From Fidelibacterota bacterium (GTDB lineage: Bacteria > Fidelibacterota > Fidelibacteria > Fidelibacterales > Fidelibacteraceae): a DNA stretch of 51,712 bases. The DNA lies in the NCBI GenBank assembly GCA_028718545.1, contig JAQULT010000005.1, forward strand, positions 1-51,712. Direction: 5' to 3'. Shown here in pieces: positions 11,301 to 17,454 of the stretch; the stretch's first letter is position 1, and the number at the start of each line of letters is the position of its first letter. A program made the translations under genes and the position numbers. The notes under the pieces were generated by a model that was not told where the DNA came from, made no database searches, and was given only the letters and a program-made list of their open reading frames with translations.

Positions 11301-11461
11301 ACACCTTCATAATTCGTCATAACGATCGCCATGGGAAATTCGATCTCGGGATAAAGATCCAGTTTCAGGCGGGAAAGGCCGAATAAACCGAAACCCACCG
11401 CAATCAGGTAGATCATGAAAAAGGTTACCGGGCGTCGTATGCTAAGGGATGATATTTTCAT
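8327..11461 (-). CDS. RND-family efflux pump, inner-membrane transporter (AcrB/HAE1-like)
   Basis: 1044 residues, the normal length for a full RND permease. The N-terminus has ISSLSIRRPVTFFMIYLIAVGF (first membrane helix) and the DLYPEIEFP motif typical of the family. The central membrane block contains AIGMLVDNSIVVLENIFRRH in TM4, where AcrB has the D407-D408 proton-relay pair; here the pair is D-N, a form I recall as common in FCB pumps. The C-terminal half repeats the pattern with VGIVVNNGIVLIDYINR. Two large periplasmic loops lie between TM1/2 and TM7/8. It would drive proton-coupled export in complex with the adaptor and TolC-like protein encoded upstream. It is the last gene of the operon and is followed by a terminator. 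Substrates are unknown; hydrophobic toxins or drugs are likely by family. Confidence 0.95.
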   Translation of the reverse strand: MKISSLSIRRPVTFFMIYLIAVGFGLFGLSRLKLDLYPEIEFPMAIVMTNYEGVGPEDIENTLTRTLESTITSVEGVKHISSISRNSISVVQIEFNWGTDMNQAETDIRRRIDRVRRFLPEDASDPLTFVFDPSMQAIMRLKASSEQMGSAELRKLVEDQVQPRLERIEGVASASVYGGLERQIQVNINPYELAASNISILEVISLLATANLPIPGGLIEEGLREFSVVTNSEFESIEDIKNTIVGYSASGDPLFLKNIANVVDGYKDVTSVVRDNRENSINIGIQKQSDANTVQVCNATRKALGDIEKNIGGDIRLYVHFDQSEFIEESAGNLASTAIIAFLLTGLVLFIFLRHFRSSLIAAVSVPVSIVVTFFFMSILNVTLNIISMAGLAIAIGMLVDNSIVVLENIFRRHDDLNENICIAANKGASEVGTAVTASTLTTLSIFIPMLFVGGVAGMMIKDLAMTIIVSLTISLLVSLTLVPLLSSKLLNKNAEDHKTRIMAGFDNAMERFFNVLGRLYRKTLDWSLKHRKTLVFSILALFGLSVFLLSRIGFEFMPKTDDNQFSLSIELPVGTALPTTDAYFRQIEEIIVNSVPEIENMNVNFGARGGFGAISGAATNTGRVSVTLVDKELRKRSKFEIQNEVRKKISGIPGLKIAFASGGFMGSGNDLVIEIYGHDLKQAEAIANAINDKISGIPGMVDIQLSFSDPQPEYTVVVDREKAGKMGLNIAQLARIVETSVKGSVASVYRENGEEYDVYVQLGREFRESGQDLKNIFVKTASGQQIPLSAIAEIRETEAPVSILRKDQNRIVTLSANVSGQDLGSVTDLVEKEIKTIALPSDFRVQISGSAEDMRETSRNFMLAIIVAVLLVYMVMASQFESLLDPFIILFTIPLAMIGVAFSLFLTNTTLNMTSLIGAMVLVGIVVNNGIVLIDYINRLIREEKKHVTDAILEGAQTRLRPVLMTALTTILSMIPLALELGSGAELWGPMARTIIGGLIASTFLTLFFVPVVFDFLQHRRMERKLKESCGDYGIEAVKTNET

Positions 11462-11484
11462 ATAAAGGATCCTTGGGGGCGATA

Positions 11485-12747
11485 TTATTTGACGATTTCG
11501 ACCAGGCTGGAATCGCTGAGATTGTTCTGACCCATTACAATAAGCAGATCGCCGGGATTCAGTCCGCTGACAACCTCATACTTGGTCTTGGATTCAATGC
11601 CGACCTCAATGGGGGTTTTAAGCGCAATGCCGTCCCGGACCACAAAACAATGGTAGGTCTCGACCGGGCGGTCATCCCGCAAGGTAGCCCCGAAGCGTTT
11701 TAACACCGTTTGTTTTCCGGTAACGGCCTTTTCAACCGTCAGTGCATTCTGACGTTCTTGGGTAATGATATTTACCCGGGCGAACATACCGGGCTTCAGG
11801 CGCAGATCCGCGTTCTCTGCCAGGATCTCAACGAGGGCGGTTCGGGTCAGCGGATCGATCACCGGAGAAATATTGTCAACACGGCCTTCAAAGATATCGC
11901 CGGGATATGCGCTGACAGCGATCTCGCTGCGCTGACCGGTCCGAATATGTCCCAGATCGCTCTCGGTCACTTTAATATTGGTCTTGACGGAGTTGATCTG
12001 ATGAACGGAGGCGAAGGGTTTTTGCGGTGTGGCCATATCACCCGGTTCGTAGGCGATATTGGAAAGGTAACCGCTGATCGGTGCGGTAAGCGTCGCGTAA
12101 TTCAGTTGGGTTTCAGCCAGCTCCACAGCGGCTTTTGCCTGCCGCAGTCCCGCTTCGGCGATCTCCCGTTGAGTAACGATCTGATCCCACTGGCTCTGAC
12201 TGACGGCTTTGGCATCGAAAAGTGTTTTCATCCGCTCATATTCGACCCGTACATTTGCCAGCTGACTTTTTGCGCTTAAATAGGCAGCCTCTGCCTGGCT
12301 CTTACTGGCACGCACGGTTGCGTCGCTGATCCGTGCCAGAACATCACCCTTGTGAACATAATCGCCGTTCACCACAGGGATTTCCAGGATAATATCGCTG
12401 AGTTTCGGGTACACCAACACGCTGGGATTACCGCTGATATCACCGAGGTACTGCACTTTTTGAGCTATATATTCAGGCTCAAGAACGTTTACATAGACAG
12501 GTACCACCGTCAGATCGCTCTGCGCTTCGGGCGTGTTCAGGGGGCGCATGGCTTTTTCGATCTGTGACAGGTAACGGCGGGCTTCCCGATCGTTCAGGTC
12601 GCGCGGCAATGTTTCCGTCAATTCCCGTATGCCGGCCGCATATTTTTGGTAATCCGTTTTTTGTCCCGCGGACGCGGAATCCCCGCAGCTTGTAAAAAGA
12701 AGGATCAGAAGAAAGAGAGATAATAATTTTACGATATACGGTTTCAT
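11485..12747 (-). CDS. RND efflux periplasmic adaptor (membrane-fusion) lipoprotein
   Basis: About 420 residues. I place the start at the ATG at 12747, which forms a 4-base ATGA overlap with the tolC-like stop and has a ggagt SD just upstream; a further ATG lies four codons earlier (12759). The N-terminus [21 protein letters not shown] is a lipoprotein signal with the lipid-bearing Cys at residue 21. Next come a lipoyl/barrel-sandwich half (VVNGDYVHKGDVLARISD), a coiled-coil hairpin (about residues 130-200, many Ala/Gln), the second lipoyl half (TAPISGYLSNIAYEPGD) and beta-barrel segments ending in a membrane-proximal domain. It joins the inner-membrane pump to the outer-membrane channel. Confidence 0.93.
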   Translation of the reverse strand: MKPYIVKLLSLFLLILLFTSCGDSASAGQKTDYQKYAAGIRELTETLPRDLNDREARRYLSQIEKAMRPLNTPEAQSDLTVVPVYVNVLEPEYIAQKVQYLGDISGNPSVLVYPKLSDIILEIPVVNGDYVHKGDVLARISDATVRASKSQAEAAYLSAKSQLANVRVEYERMKTLFDAKAVSQSQWDQIVTQREIAEAGLRQAKAAVELAETQLNYATLTAPISGYLSNIAYEPGDMATPQKPFASVHQINSVKTNIKVTESDLGHIRTGQRSEIAVSAYPGDIFEGRVDNISPVIDPLTRTALVEILAENADLRLKPGMFARVNIITQERQNALTVEKAVTGKQTVLKRFGATLRDDRPVETYHCFVVRDGIALKTPIEVGIESKTKYEVVSGLNPGDLLIVMGQNNLSDSSLVEIVK

Positions 12748-14075
12748 TGCATACTCCATTCGTTACTCATAAGATGGTTCAGGGCTTTTTTCAATCCTTC
12801 CACGGCGACATTGTATTGGAAGACCGATGAAATATAATTGGATCGCGAGGAGAGGTAAACACTTTCAGCGCTCATCAACTCCAGCTGAGTGGCGGAGCCG
12901 GTTTCGTAGAGAAGTTTTGACAGTCGCAGGGCTTCTTCGGCCTGCGAGACCACATCTGCGGTTGCAAGGATGCTGGAATAGGCTTCTTCCACATTACGAC
13001 AGGCGGCATCCACATCACTGCTGATATAGTCGCTGACCTGTTCGTAACGGTAATTGGCTTCTTTCATCCCAATTCCTGCCTTCTGAATGCCGGCGGCATT
13101 CTTACCGCCGCTAAAGAGCGGCAGCGAAACGCTCAGCGAAATGTTGGAGTTGCGCCGGTAATTCAAATCCGCAATGGCATCGGCATTCCCCTGCCATTGC
13201 AGGGCGGAAGCGATCTGCACCTTGGGAAGAATGCTGCTATAGGCAAGATTCCGCTGATAACCGGCCAGTCTTTTTTGTTCGCCGGCCATCTGCAGGTCCA
13301 GACGTTTCTGCTTTGCCAGTTCCAGCAACTCCCCGGCCGGGATGCCGGCAAAAGGATTTTGGATCTCTTCCAGTTTCCCGCTGATGCGGATGTCTTCCAA
13401 AGAAGGATCATTGATATAGGTGCGGAGATTGTTCACAGCACTGATCTTCTGATTTCGGAGCGAGATCAGCTGGGGCTTGTAGGACTCGTAGCGCACCTTT
13501 GCCTGAAGCACATCCAGCCGAGTGGCTTTTCCCACCGATTCCATTGTCAGGGCAAGCTCATAATTTTCCCTGGCGGAGGCCAGTCCGGTCTCGGTCGCTT
13601 CGACCAGAGACTCCAGCATCTGCACTTGATAATAAAGAACGCGGATGGTATGCAGAATGGTATTGACCTGGTCCTGTAAGCTGAGCTCGGAAAGATTAAC
13701 GGCCGCCGAGGCCATCAGCTGGCCATTGATAATGGCGCCGCCGGCAAAGACCGGATAGGAAAGCTGTATTCCGGTTGCGGAATTGAACTGCTTCCCCATG
13801 CGGATCTCCATGGGGGGATTCGGACCGTCACCGTCCAGGTCGATCACATTGACAGGCAGCTCAAAATTGTCGCTTATCTGGAAGTAGCTGGTAATGCTCG
13901 GAAAAAAATTCGCCAGTGCTTCACGGCTGGCCGCGCGCGACTTCTGCAGGGAGGCTTCCGAAAGTTTGATCTGCAGATTGTTTTGCAGGGCCAGTTTTTC
14001 GGCTTCCTCAAGATTCAGTTCCCTTGCGGACAACAGTGAGAAAATTAAAAGGATCAGTAAGAGCGCTTTCTTCAT
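12744..14075 (-). CDS. TolC-like outer-membrane efflux protein
   Basis: 443 residues with a cleavable signal peptide ([17 protein letters not shown]). The rest shows two OEP-type repeats rich in long amphipathic helices ([20 protein letters not shown]; later [19 protein letters not shown]), the usual pattern of the TolC alpha-barrel. The start overlaps the tetR stop by ATGA and the stop overlaps the adaptor start by ATGA, so the genes are translationally coupled. It forms the outer-membrane exit duct for the pump. Confidence 0.93.
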   Translation of the reverse strand: MKKALLLILLIFSLLSARELNLEEAEKLALQNNLQIKLSEASLQKSRAASREALANFFPSITSYFQISDNFELPVNVIDLDGDGPNPPMEIRMGKQFNSATGIQLSYPVFAGGAIINGQLMASAAVNLSELSLQDQVNTILHTIRVLYYQVQMLESLVEATETGLASARENYELALTMESVGKATRLDVLQAKVRYESYKPQLISLRNQKISAVNNLRTYINDPSLEDIRISGKLEEIQNPFAGIPAGELLELAKQKRLDLQMAGEQKRLAGYQRNLAYSSILPKVQIASALQWQGNADAIADLNYRRNSNISLSVSLPLFSGGKNAAGIQKAGIGMKEANYRYEQVSDYISSDVDAACRNVEEAYSSILATADVVSQAEEALRLSKLLYETGSATQLELMSAESVYLSSRSNYISSVFQYNVAVEGLKKALNHLMSNEWSMQ

Positions 14076-14662
14076 GATGGTGCAAAACCTCCTTTAATCA
14101 ATTGTATCAAAAATTTTACATGGTCTTCCGGCTGCAGGCGAAGAGATGCGAGGTGTTTCATTTTGGGACCGGTTGTGTGATGCAGCATGCCGGTAATTGC
14201 AGATGTCTGCAGATCGACCGGAATATCGCTGCGCAGTTCACCGTTCTGTATACCTTTTTGCACCATTTTCCGGACGGCATTCTGAAGACGGTTAAAATAA
14301 TTATGCAGGATCTTTTTACTGATCTCCAGATCGAAACTTTGGGATACGATCATTTTAAAGAGGCGGAAAGTATGGGGATGCAGGGAGGAAAAATGGTACA
14401 TTTCACCAATCATACGTTGCAGTTTATCCCAGAAAGAGAGATCGGCAGCAGCAAATTCCTCAAGATCGGCCACCATTTTATCCAGGGAACGCGACAGGCA
14501 GGCGCTAAAGATCTCGGCTTTTCCCGGAAAATGATAATACAGAGCAGCCTTCGTGATATTCAGGGCTTCCGCGATTTCGCGCATGGAGGTACCGTTATAT
14601 CCGCGCTCCGAAAAGATCGCCACCGCGGCATCCAGGATCTTATCATATGTCGTTTCTGACAT
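14072..14662 (-). CDS. TetR/AcrR-family transcriptional repressor of the efflux operon
   Basis: About 196 residues from the ATG at 14662 ([17 protein letters not shown]). An upstream in-frame ATG at 14722 would put the inverted repeat inside the gene and adds an atypical leader, so I reject it. The N-terminal helix-turn-helix is classic for the family: [19 protein letters not shown], then [16 protein letters not shown]. The C-terminal ligand-binding part is generic. It is the first gene of the operon and overlaps tolC by 4 bases. An inverted repeat sits 19-34 bases upstream of its start, so self-repression and repression of the whole pump operon is the simple model. The inducer is unknown. 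Confidence 0.92.
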   Translation of the reverse strand: MSETTYDKILDAAVAIFSERGYNGTSMREIAEALNITKAALYYHFPGKAEIFSACLSRSLDKMVADLEEFAAADLSFWDKLQRMIGEMYHFSSLHPHTFRLFKMIVSQSFDLEISKKILHNYFNRLQNAVRKMVQKGIQNGELRSDIPVDLQTSAITGMLHHTTGPKMKHLASLRLQPEDHVKFLIQLIKGGFAPS

Positions 14663-14680
14663 GGTACTCCCGCTTTTGAA

Positions 14681-14696
14681 CTTACCGAACGGTAAG
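14681..14696 (-). promoter_or_regulatory. Probable TetR operator in front of the efflux operon
   Basis: Perfect inverted repeat cttaccg-aa-cggtaag, two 7-base arms with a 2-base centre. It begins 19 bases upstream of the tetR ATG. On the minus strand a weak promoter-like pair, TTGTCC then 17 bases then TACCTT, precedes and touches it, so a bound dimer would cover the -10 region and start site. The sequence closely resembles sites of other AcrR/TetR regulators that read TTACCG-nn-CGGTAA. Confidence 0.7.
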
Positions 14697-14770
14697 GTAA
14701 CGGAAAAAGTTCCGCAGGACAAGAAAAAAGAAGAGGAGAATTGGAGCGGGAAGGCCTTAGGGGCTTTCCG

Positions 14771-14822
14771 GAGTCAATCCGATCGGAGATTGGATTGACT
14801 CAAATAAATTGACTCAAATAAA
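14771..14822. repeat. Hairpin plus two perfect copies of a 14-bp repeat (locus 1)
   Basis: A 10-base inverted repeat (gagtcaatcc at 14771-14780, ggattgactc at 14792-14801) runs into two head-to-tail perfect copies of TTGACTCAAATAAA (14795-14808 and 14809-14822). The same 14-bp unit recurs at 17413-17440 and, with variation and both orientations, at 45490-45538. This stretch lies between tetR and the metY leader. The AT-rich sequence after it (14823-14980) contains a TTGACA at 14910 with a possible TATAGT 15 bases on, and no gene. Confidence 0.75.
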
Positions 14823-15014
14823 TGATAAAAAAAATAATAATGCAAAAAAGGCGATATTTCCAATAATCGTCTGACAATGTATTAATTTTATTGCGATTAT
14901 ATAAAAATGTTGACATTCTGCAAAAAGAAATATAGTTTTTACCGGTTAATAAATATTGACCGGGGAAATATTGCAATGCCAGGATATAATGTCAACGCAG
15001 TAAAAGGAAACGCC

Positions 15015-15059
15015 ATGATGGGCATGTGCCGTCCTGTCCGGACTGCCGATGCCCGATGA
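15015..15059 (+). CDS. Met/Cys-rich leader peptide of the metY-metA attenuator
   Basis: Fourteen codons reading MMGMCRPVRTADAR, then TGA. Three of the first four codons are ATG and the fifth is Cys, the two sulfur amino acids whose supply the downstream genes control. An AGGA Shine-Dalgarno lies 6 bases before the ATG, and a TATAAT box lies 24 bases before it, so a transcript from that box would have a short 5' end suited to immediate translation. Length and position (about 150 bases before metY) match leader peptides of amino-acid operons. No protein function is expected apart from being translated. Confidence 0.55.
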   Translation: MMGMCRPVRTADAR

Positions 15060-15096
15060 TGAAGAACGAATTATTACCTTGATCGAAACAGAGAGC

Positions 15097-15120
15097 ACCG
15101 GCAAAAAAGGCCGGTTTTTT
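15097..15120 (+). terminator. Leader terminator upstream of metY
   Basis: Stem accggc (15097-15102) with gccggt (15110-15115), a 7-base aaaaaag loop and a T-run immediately after (15115-15120). It sits between the leader peptide and metY, about 46 bases before the metY ATG, with no gene in front other than the leader ORF. It is therefore best read as a regulatory rather than a gene-ending terminator. Confidence 0.82.
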
Positions 15121-15166
15121 GTATCTGTCCCTTTATTGTAAAAAATGAAATAGAGAAAGGAATAAA

Positions 15167-16456
15167 ATGCGCAAAGACAACTGTCGCTTTGAAACCCTAC
15201 AGGTCCATGCCGGGCAGGAAGCGGATCCCGTCAGCGGCGCACGGGCAGTGCCGATCTACCAGACAACGTCCTATGTCTTTAAGAATTGCCGGGAAGCGGA
15301 AGCGCGATTTAACGGAGAAAGCTCCGGCGATATTTACACCCGCATGTCCAATCCTACAACGGCGGTCTTTGAACAGCGGATGGCGGTCCTGGAAAAAGGA
15401 TCCGCCGCACTGGCCGTCGCATCAGGATCTGCCGCCGTGGCTTACGCAATCATGAATCTTGCGCAGTCCGGTGACGAGATCGTGGCCGCGGAAACCCTCT
15501 ACGGTGGCACTTACAACCTCCTTGCCCATACGCTACCGCGCTACGGGATTCGCAGCCGCTTCGTTAATCCCGATGCAGTGAAGAATTTTACAACCGCAGT
15601 GAACGGGAAGACCAAAGCCATATTTATCGAAACACTGGGGAACCCCGGTATCAATATTGTCGATTTTGATGCCCTGGCGGAACAAGCACGGACAAAAGGC
15701 ATTCCTTTGATCGTCGATAATACTTTTGCTACGCCTTATCTTTTCCGCCCTTTCGAACACGGCGCAAATGTCGTCGTGCATTCCGCGACCAAATTTATCG
15801 GCGGACACGGGACGTCCATTGGCGGCGTCATTGTGGAAGGAGGAGATTTCGACTGGTCCAATGGAAGATTTCCGGGCTTTACCGACCCCGAACCCGGGAA
15901 TCACGGTATGCCCTTTGCCGATCTTGGGAACAGCGCTTTTGTAACAAAGATCCGATCCGAACTCCTGCGTGATCTTGGCGCCGCGCTTTCGCCTTTTAAT
16001 GCCTGGCTCTTTTTGCAGGGACTGGAAACCCTTTCACTTCGGGTGCAAAAGCATGTTTCCAATGCAGTACAGGTGGCGGAATTCCTGGAAACACATCCAG
16101 CCGTGGAAAAGGTCAATTATCCCGGATTGAAAAGCAACCGTTATTACAGCCTGAAAGAGCGGTATTTCCCCCGCGGTGCCGGTTCCATCTTTACGGTTTC
16201 CCTGAGATCGGATTTGCCGGGTGTTCGCAAATTTATCGACAGTCTTGAGATATTCTCCTTACTGGCCAATGTTGCGGACGCAAAATCCCTGGTCATCCAT
16301 CCGGCCAGCACCACGCATCAGCAAATGCCGTTGGAGGCGCAACGCAAAGCCGGGGCGGGGCCGGAAACGATACGCCTCTCCATTGGACTGGAGGATCCCG
16401 CTGACCTGATCGCGGATCTGGACCAGGCCCTGGGCAAGATCTTAAAATCCAAATAA
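15167..16456 (+). CDS. metY: O-acetylhomoserine sulfhydrylase (aminocarboxypropyltransferase)
   Basis: PLP enzyme converting O-acetyl-L-homoserine plus sulfide to L-homocysteine and acetate, the direct-sulfhydrylation route to methionine. The 429 residues match the length of MetY rather than the shorter MetB/MetC. Seen in the sequence: [20 protein letters not shown] near the start, [17 protein letters not shown], the ASGSAA phosphate-binding turn, [14 protein letters not shown], and the PLP-binding lysine K209 in [15 protein letters not shown]. The start ATG has an aaagga SD. metA follows after 14 bases, so the two form one operon behind the attenuator. Cys/Met gamma-lyase relatives are alternatives, but the length and the N-terminal motif favour MetY. 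Confidence 0.95.
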   Translation: MRKDNCRFETLQVHAGQEADPVSGARAVPIYQTTSYVFKNCREAEARFNGESSGDIYTRMSNPTTAVFEQRMAVLEKGSAALAVASGSAAVAYAIMNLAQSGDEIVAAETLYGGTYNLLAHTLPRYGIRSRFVNPDAVKNFTTAVNGKTKAIFIETLGNPGINIVDFDALAEQARTKGIPLIVDNTFATPYLFRPFEHGANVVVHSATKFIGGHGTSIGGVIVEGGDFDWSNGRFPGFTDPEPGNHGMPFADLGNSAFVTKIRSELLRDLGAALSPFNAWLFLQGLETLSLRVQKHVSNAVQVAEFLETHPAVEKVNYPGLKSNRYYSLKERYFPRGAGSIFTVSLRSDLPGVRKFIDSLEIFSLLANVADAKSLVIHPASTTHQQMPLEAQRKAGAGPETIRLSIGLEDPADLIADLDQALGKILKSK

Positions 16457-16470
16457 AAAAGGAAAACACA

Positions 16471-17412
16471 ATGCCGATCACTGTTCCCAGGGGGCTTCCG
16501 GCTATAGAAAAGCTGCAAAAAGAGAATATCTTTGTGATGGATGAATACCGTGCCGAACACCAGGATATCCGTCCGTTGAGGATCTTGATTTTGAACCTGA
16601 TGCCGACAAAAACGGATACGGAAACGCAACTGCTGCGTTTGTTGAGCAATTCCCCGCTGCAGATCCATGTGGAGCTCCTGCATATGGCCAGCCATGCCTC
16701 GCGCCATACGCCATTGGAGTATATATTAAATTTTTACAAGAATTTCGATGCTGTCAAAGAGAGCCGCTTCGATGGAATGATCATTACCGGTGCACCGGTG
16801 GAACATCTTGATTTTACTGCGGTAGACTACTGGCCCGAGCTCTGCCGCGTGATGGAATGGTCCCGGCGAAACGTCTATTCGGTGCTGCATGTTTGCTGGG
16901 GCGCACAAGCGGGATTGTTCTATCATTTCGGGGTTCCCAAACACGAACTCCCGGAAAAATTATCGGGGATCTTTCGCCACCGTGTCCTGAACCCTTCCCA
17001 TCCGCTGCTGCGCGGTTTTGACGACTGTTTCAACGCGCCGCATTCCCGTTATACGGAGGTTCGGGCAGAGGATATCGGCAAACACCCTGAACTGGAGATA
17101 CTGGCCCATTCCCCGGAAGCCGGTGTACACCTAGTAGCCGGATACAACGGACGGCAATTCTTTGTCACGGGGCATTTTGAGTACGAACGCGATACGCTTG
17201 CTCTGGAGTATAAGCGGGACCGGAAGCGCGGGATTGCCATTCATGCTCCCCGTCATTATTTCCCCGGGGACGATCCTTCAAAAAAACCGGCGCTCAGCTG
17301 GCAGAGCCACGCTTTTCTGTTCTATTCAAACTGGTTGAATTATTTTGTGTATCAGGGAACGCCGTACGATCTGGCGGAACTGGAAGACGCTCAAGATCCG
17401 GGTGGTAAATAA
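16471..17412 (+). CDS. metA: Homoserine O-acetyltransferase (MetA family)
   Basis: 313 residues of the MetA fold (class-I glutamine-amidotransferase-like), catalysing acyl transfer from acyl-CoA to homoserine. The catalytic residues fall at the canonical positions: Cys142 (HVCWGAQAG), His235 and Glu237 (TGHFEYERD). Residue 111 is Glu (GAPVEHLDF); in characterised MetA enzymes Glu at this place goes with acetyl-CoA and Gly with succinyl-CoA, so the product should be O-acetylhomoserine. That is exactly the substrate of the MetY encoded 14 bases upstream. The stop is followed directly by two copies of the 14-bp repeat and then by the convergent mutS2 gene. Confidence 0.95.
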   Translation: MPITVPRGLPAIEKLQKENIFVMDEYRAEHQDIRPLRILILNLMPTKTDTETQLLRLLSNSPLQIHVELLHMASHASRHTPLEYILNFYKNFDAVKESRFDGMIITGAPVEHLDFTAVDYWPELCRVMEWSRRNVYSVLHVCWGAQAGLFYHFGVPKHELPEKLSGIFRHRVLNPSHPLLRGFDDCFNAPHSRYTEVRAEDIGKHPELEILAHSPEAGVHLVAGYNGRQFFVTGHFEYERDTLALEYKRDRKRGIAIHAPRHYFPGDDPSKKPALSWQSHAFLFYSNWLNYFVYQGTPYDLAELEDAQDPGGK

Positions 17413-17440
17413 TTGACTCAAATAATTTGACTCAAAGTGA
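17413..17440. repeat. Two copies of the 14-bp repeat (locus 2)
   Basis: TTGACTCAAATAAT at 17413-17426 and TTGACTCAAAGTGA at 17427-17440, starting on the base after the metA stop codon. It has the same orientation and 14-base phase as locus 1 (14795-14822), so the metY-metA transcription unit is bracketed by direct copies. It lies in the 42-base gap between the convergent metA and mutS2 genes, where no ordinary terminator hairpin is visible. Confidence 0.75.
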
Positions 17441-17454
17441 AAGATAGATAGTTC

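Larger units (their letters stand above)
14985..15120 (+). promoter_or_regulatory. Putative Met/Cys-responsive transcription attenuator of metY-metA
   Basis: Parts in order: a perfect -10 box TATAAT at 14985-14990 (no convincing -35 at 17 bases); an AGGA SD at 15005-15008; a 14-codon ORF 15015-15059 starting Met-Met-Gly-Met-Cys; a hairpin 15020-15054 over the same codons (GGGCAT with ATGCCC, inner GTCC with GGAC); an intrinsic terminator 15097-15120. The 3' part of the hairpin, TGCCGATGC (15044-15052), is complementary at 8 of 9 positions to GCACCGGCA (15095-15103), which contains the 5' arm of the terminator. The layout therefore allows the classical 1:2, 2:3, 3:4 alternatives. A ribosome stalled on the Met codons would free 15044-15052 to form the antiterminator. 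The mechanism is inference; a riboswitch is not excluded, but I see no SAM-I-like core. Confidence 0.6.

Noticed and set aside
14985..15166. SAM-I riboswitch or T-box in the metY leader
   Set aside because: I see neither the SAM-I core (four-way junction with conserved GA-rich internal loops) nor a T-box antiterminator sequence (GGGTGGNACCGCG). The short distance from the -10 box to the terminator also leaves little room. A covariance search would be decisive.
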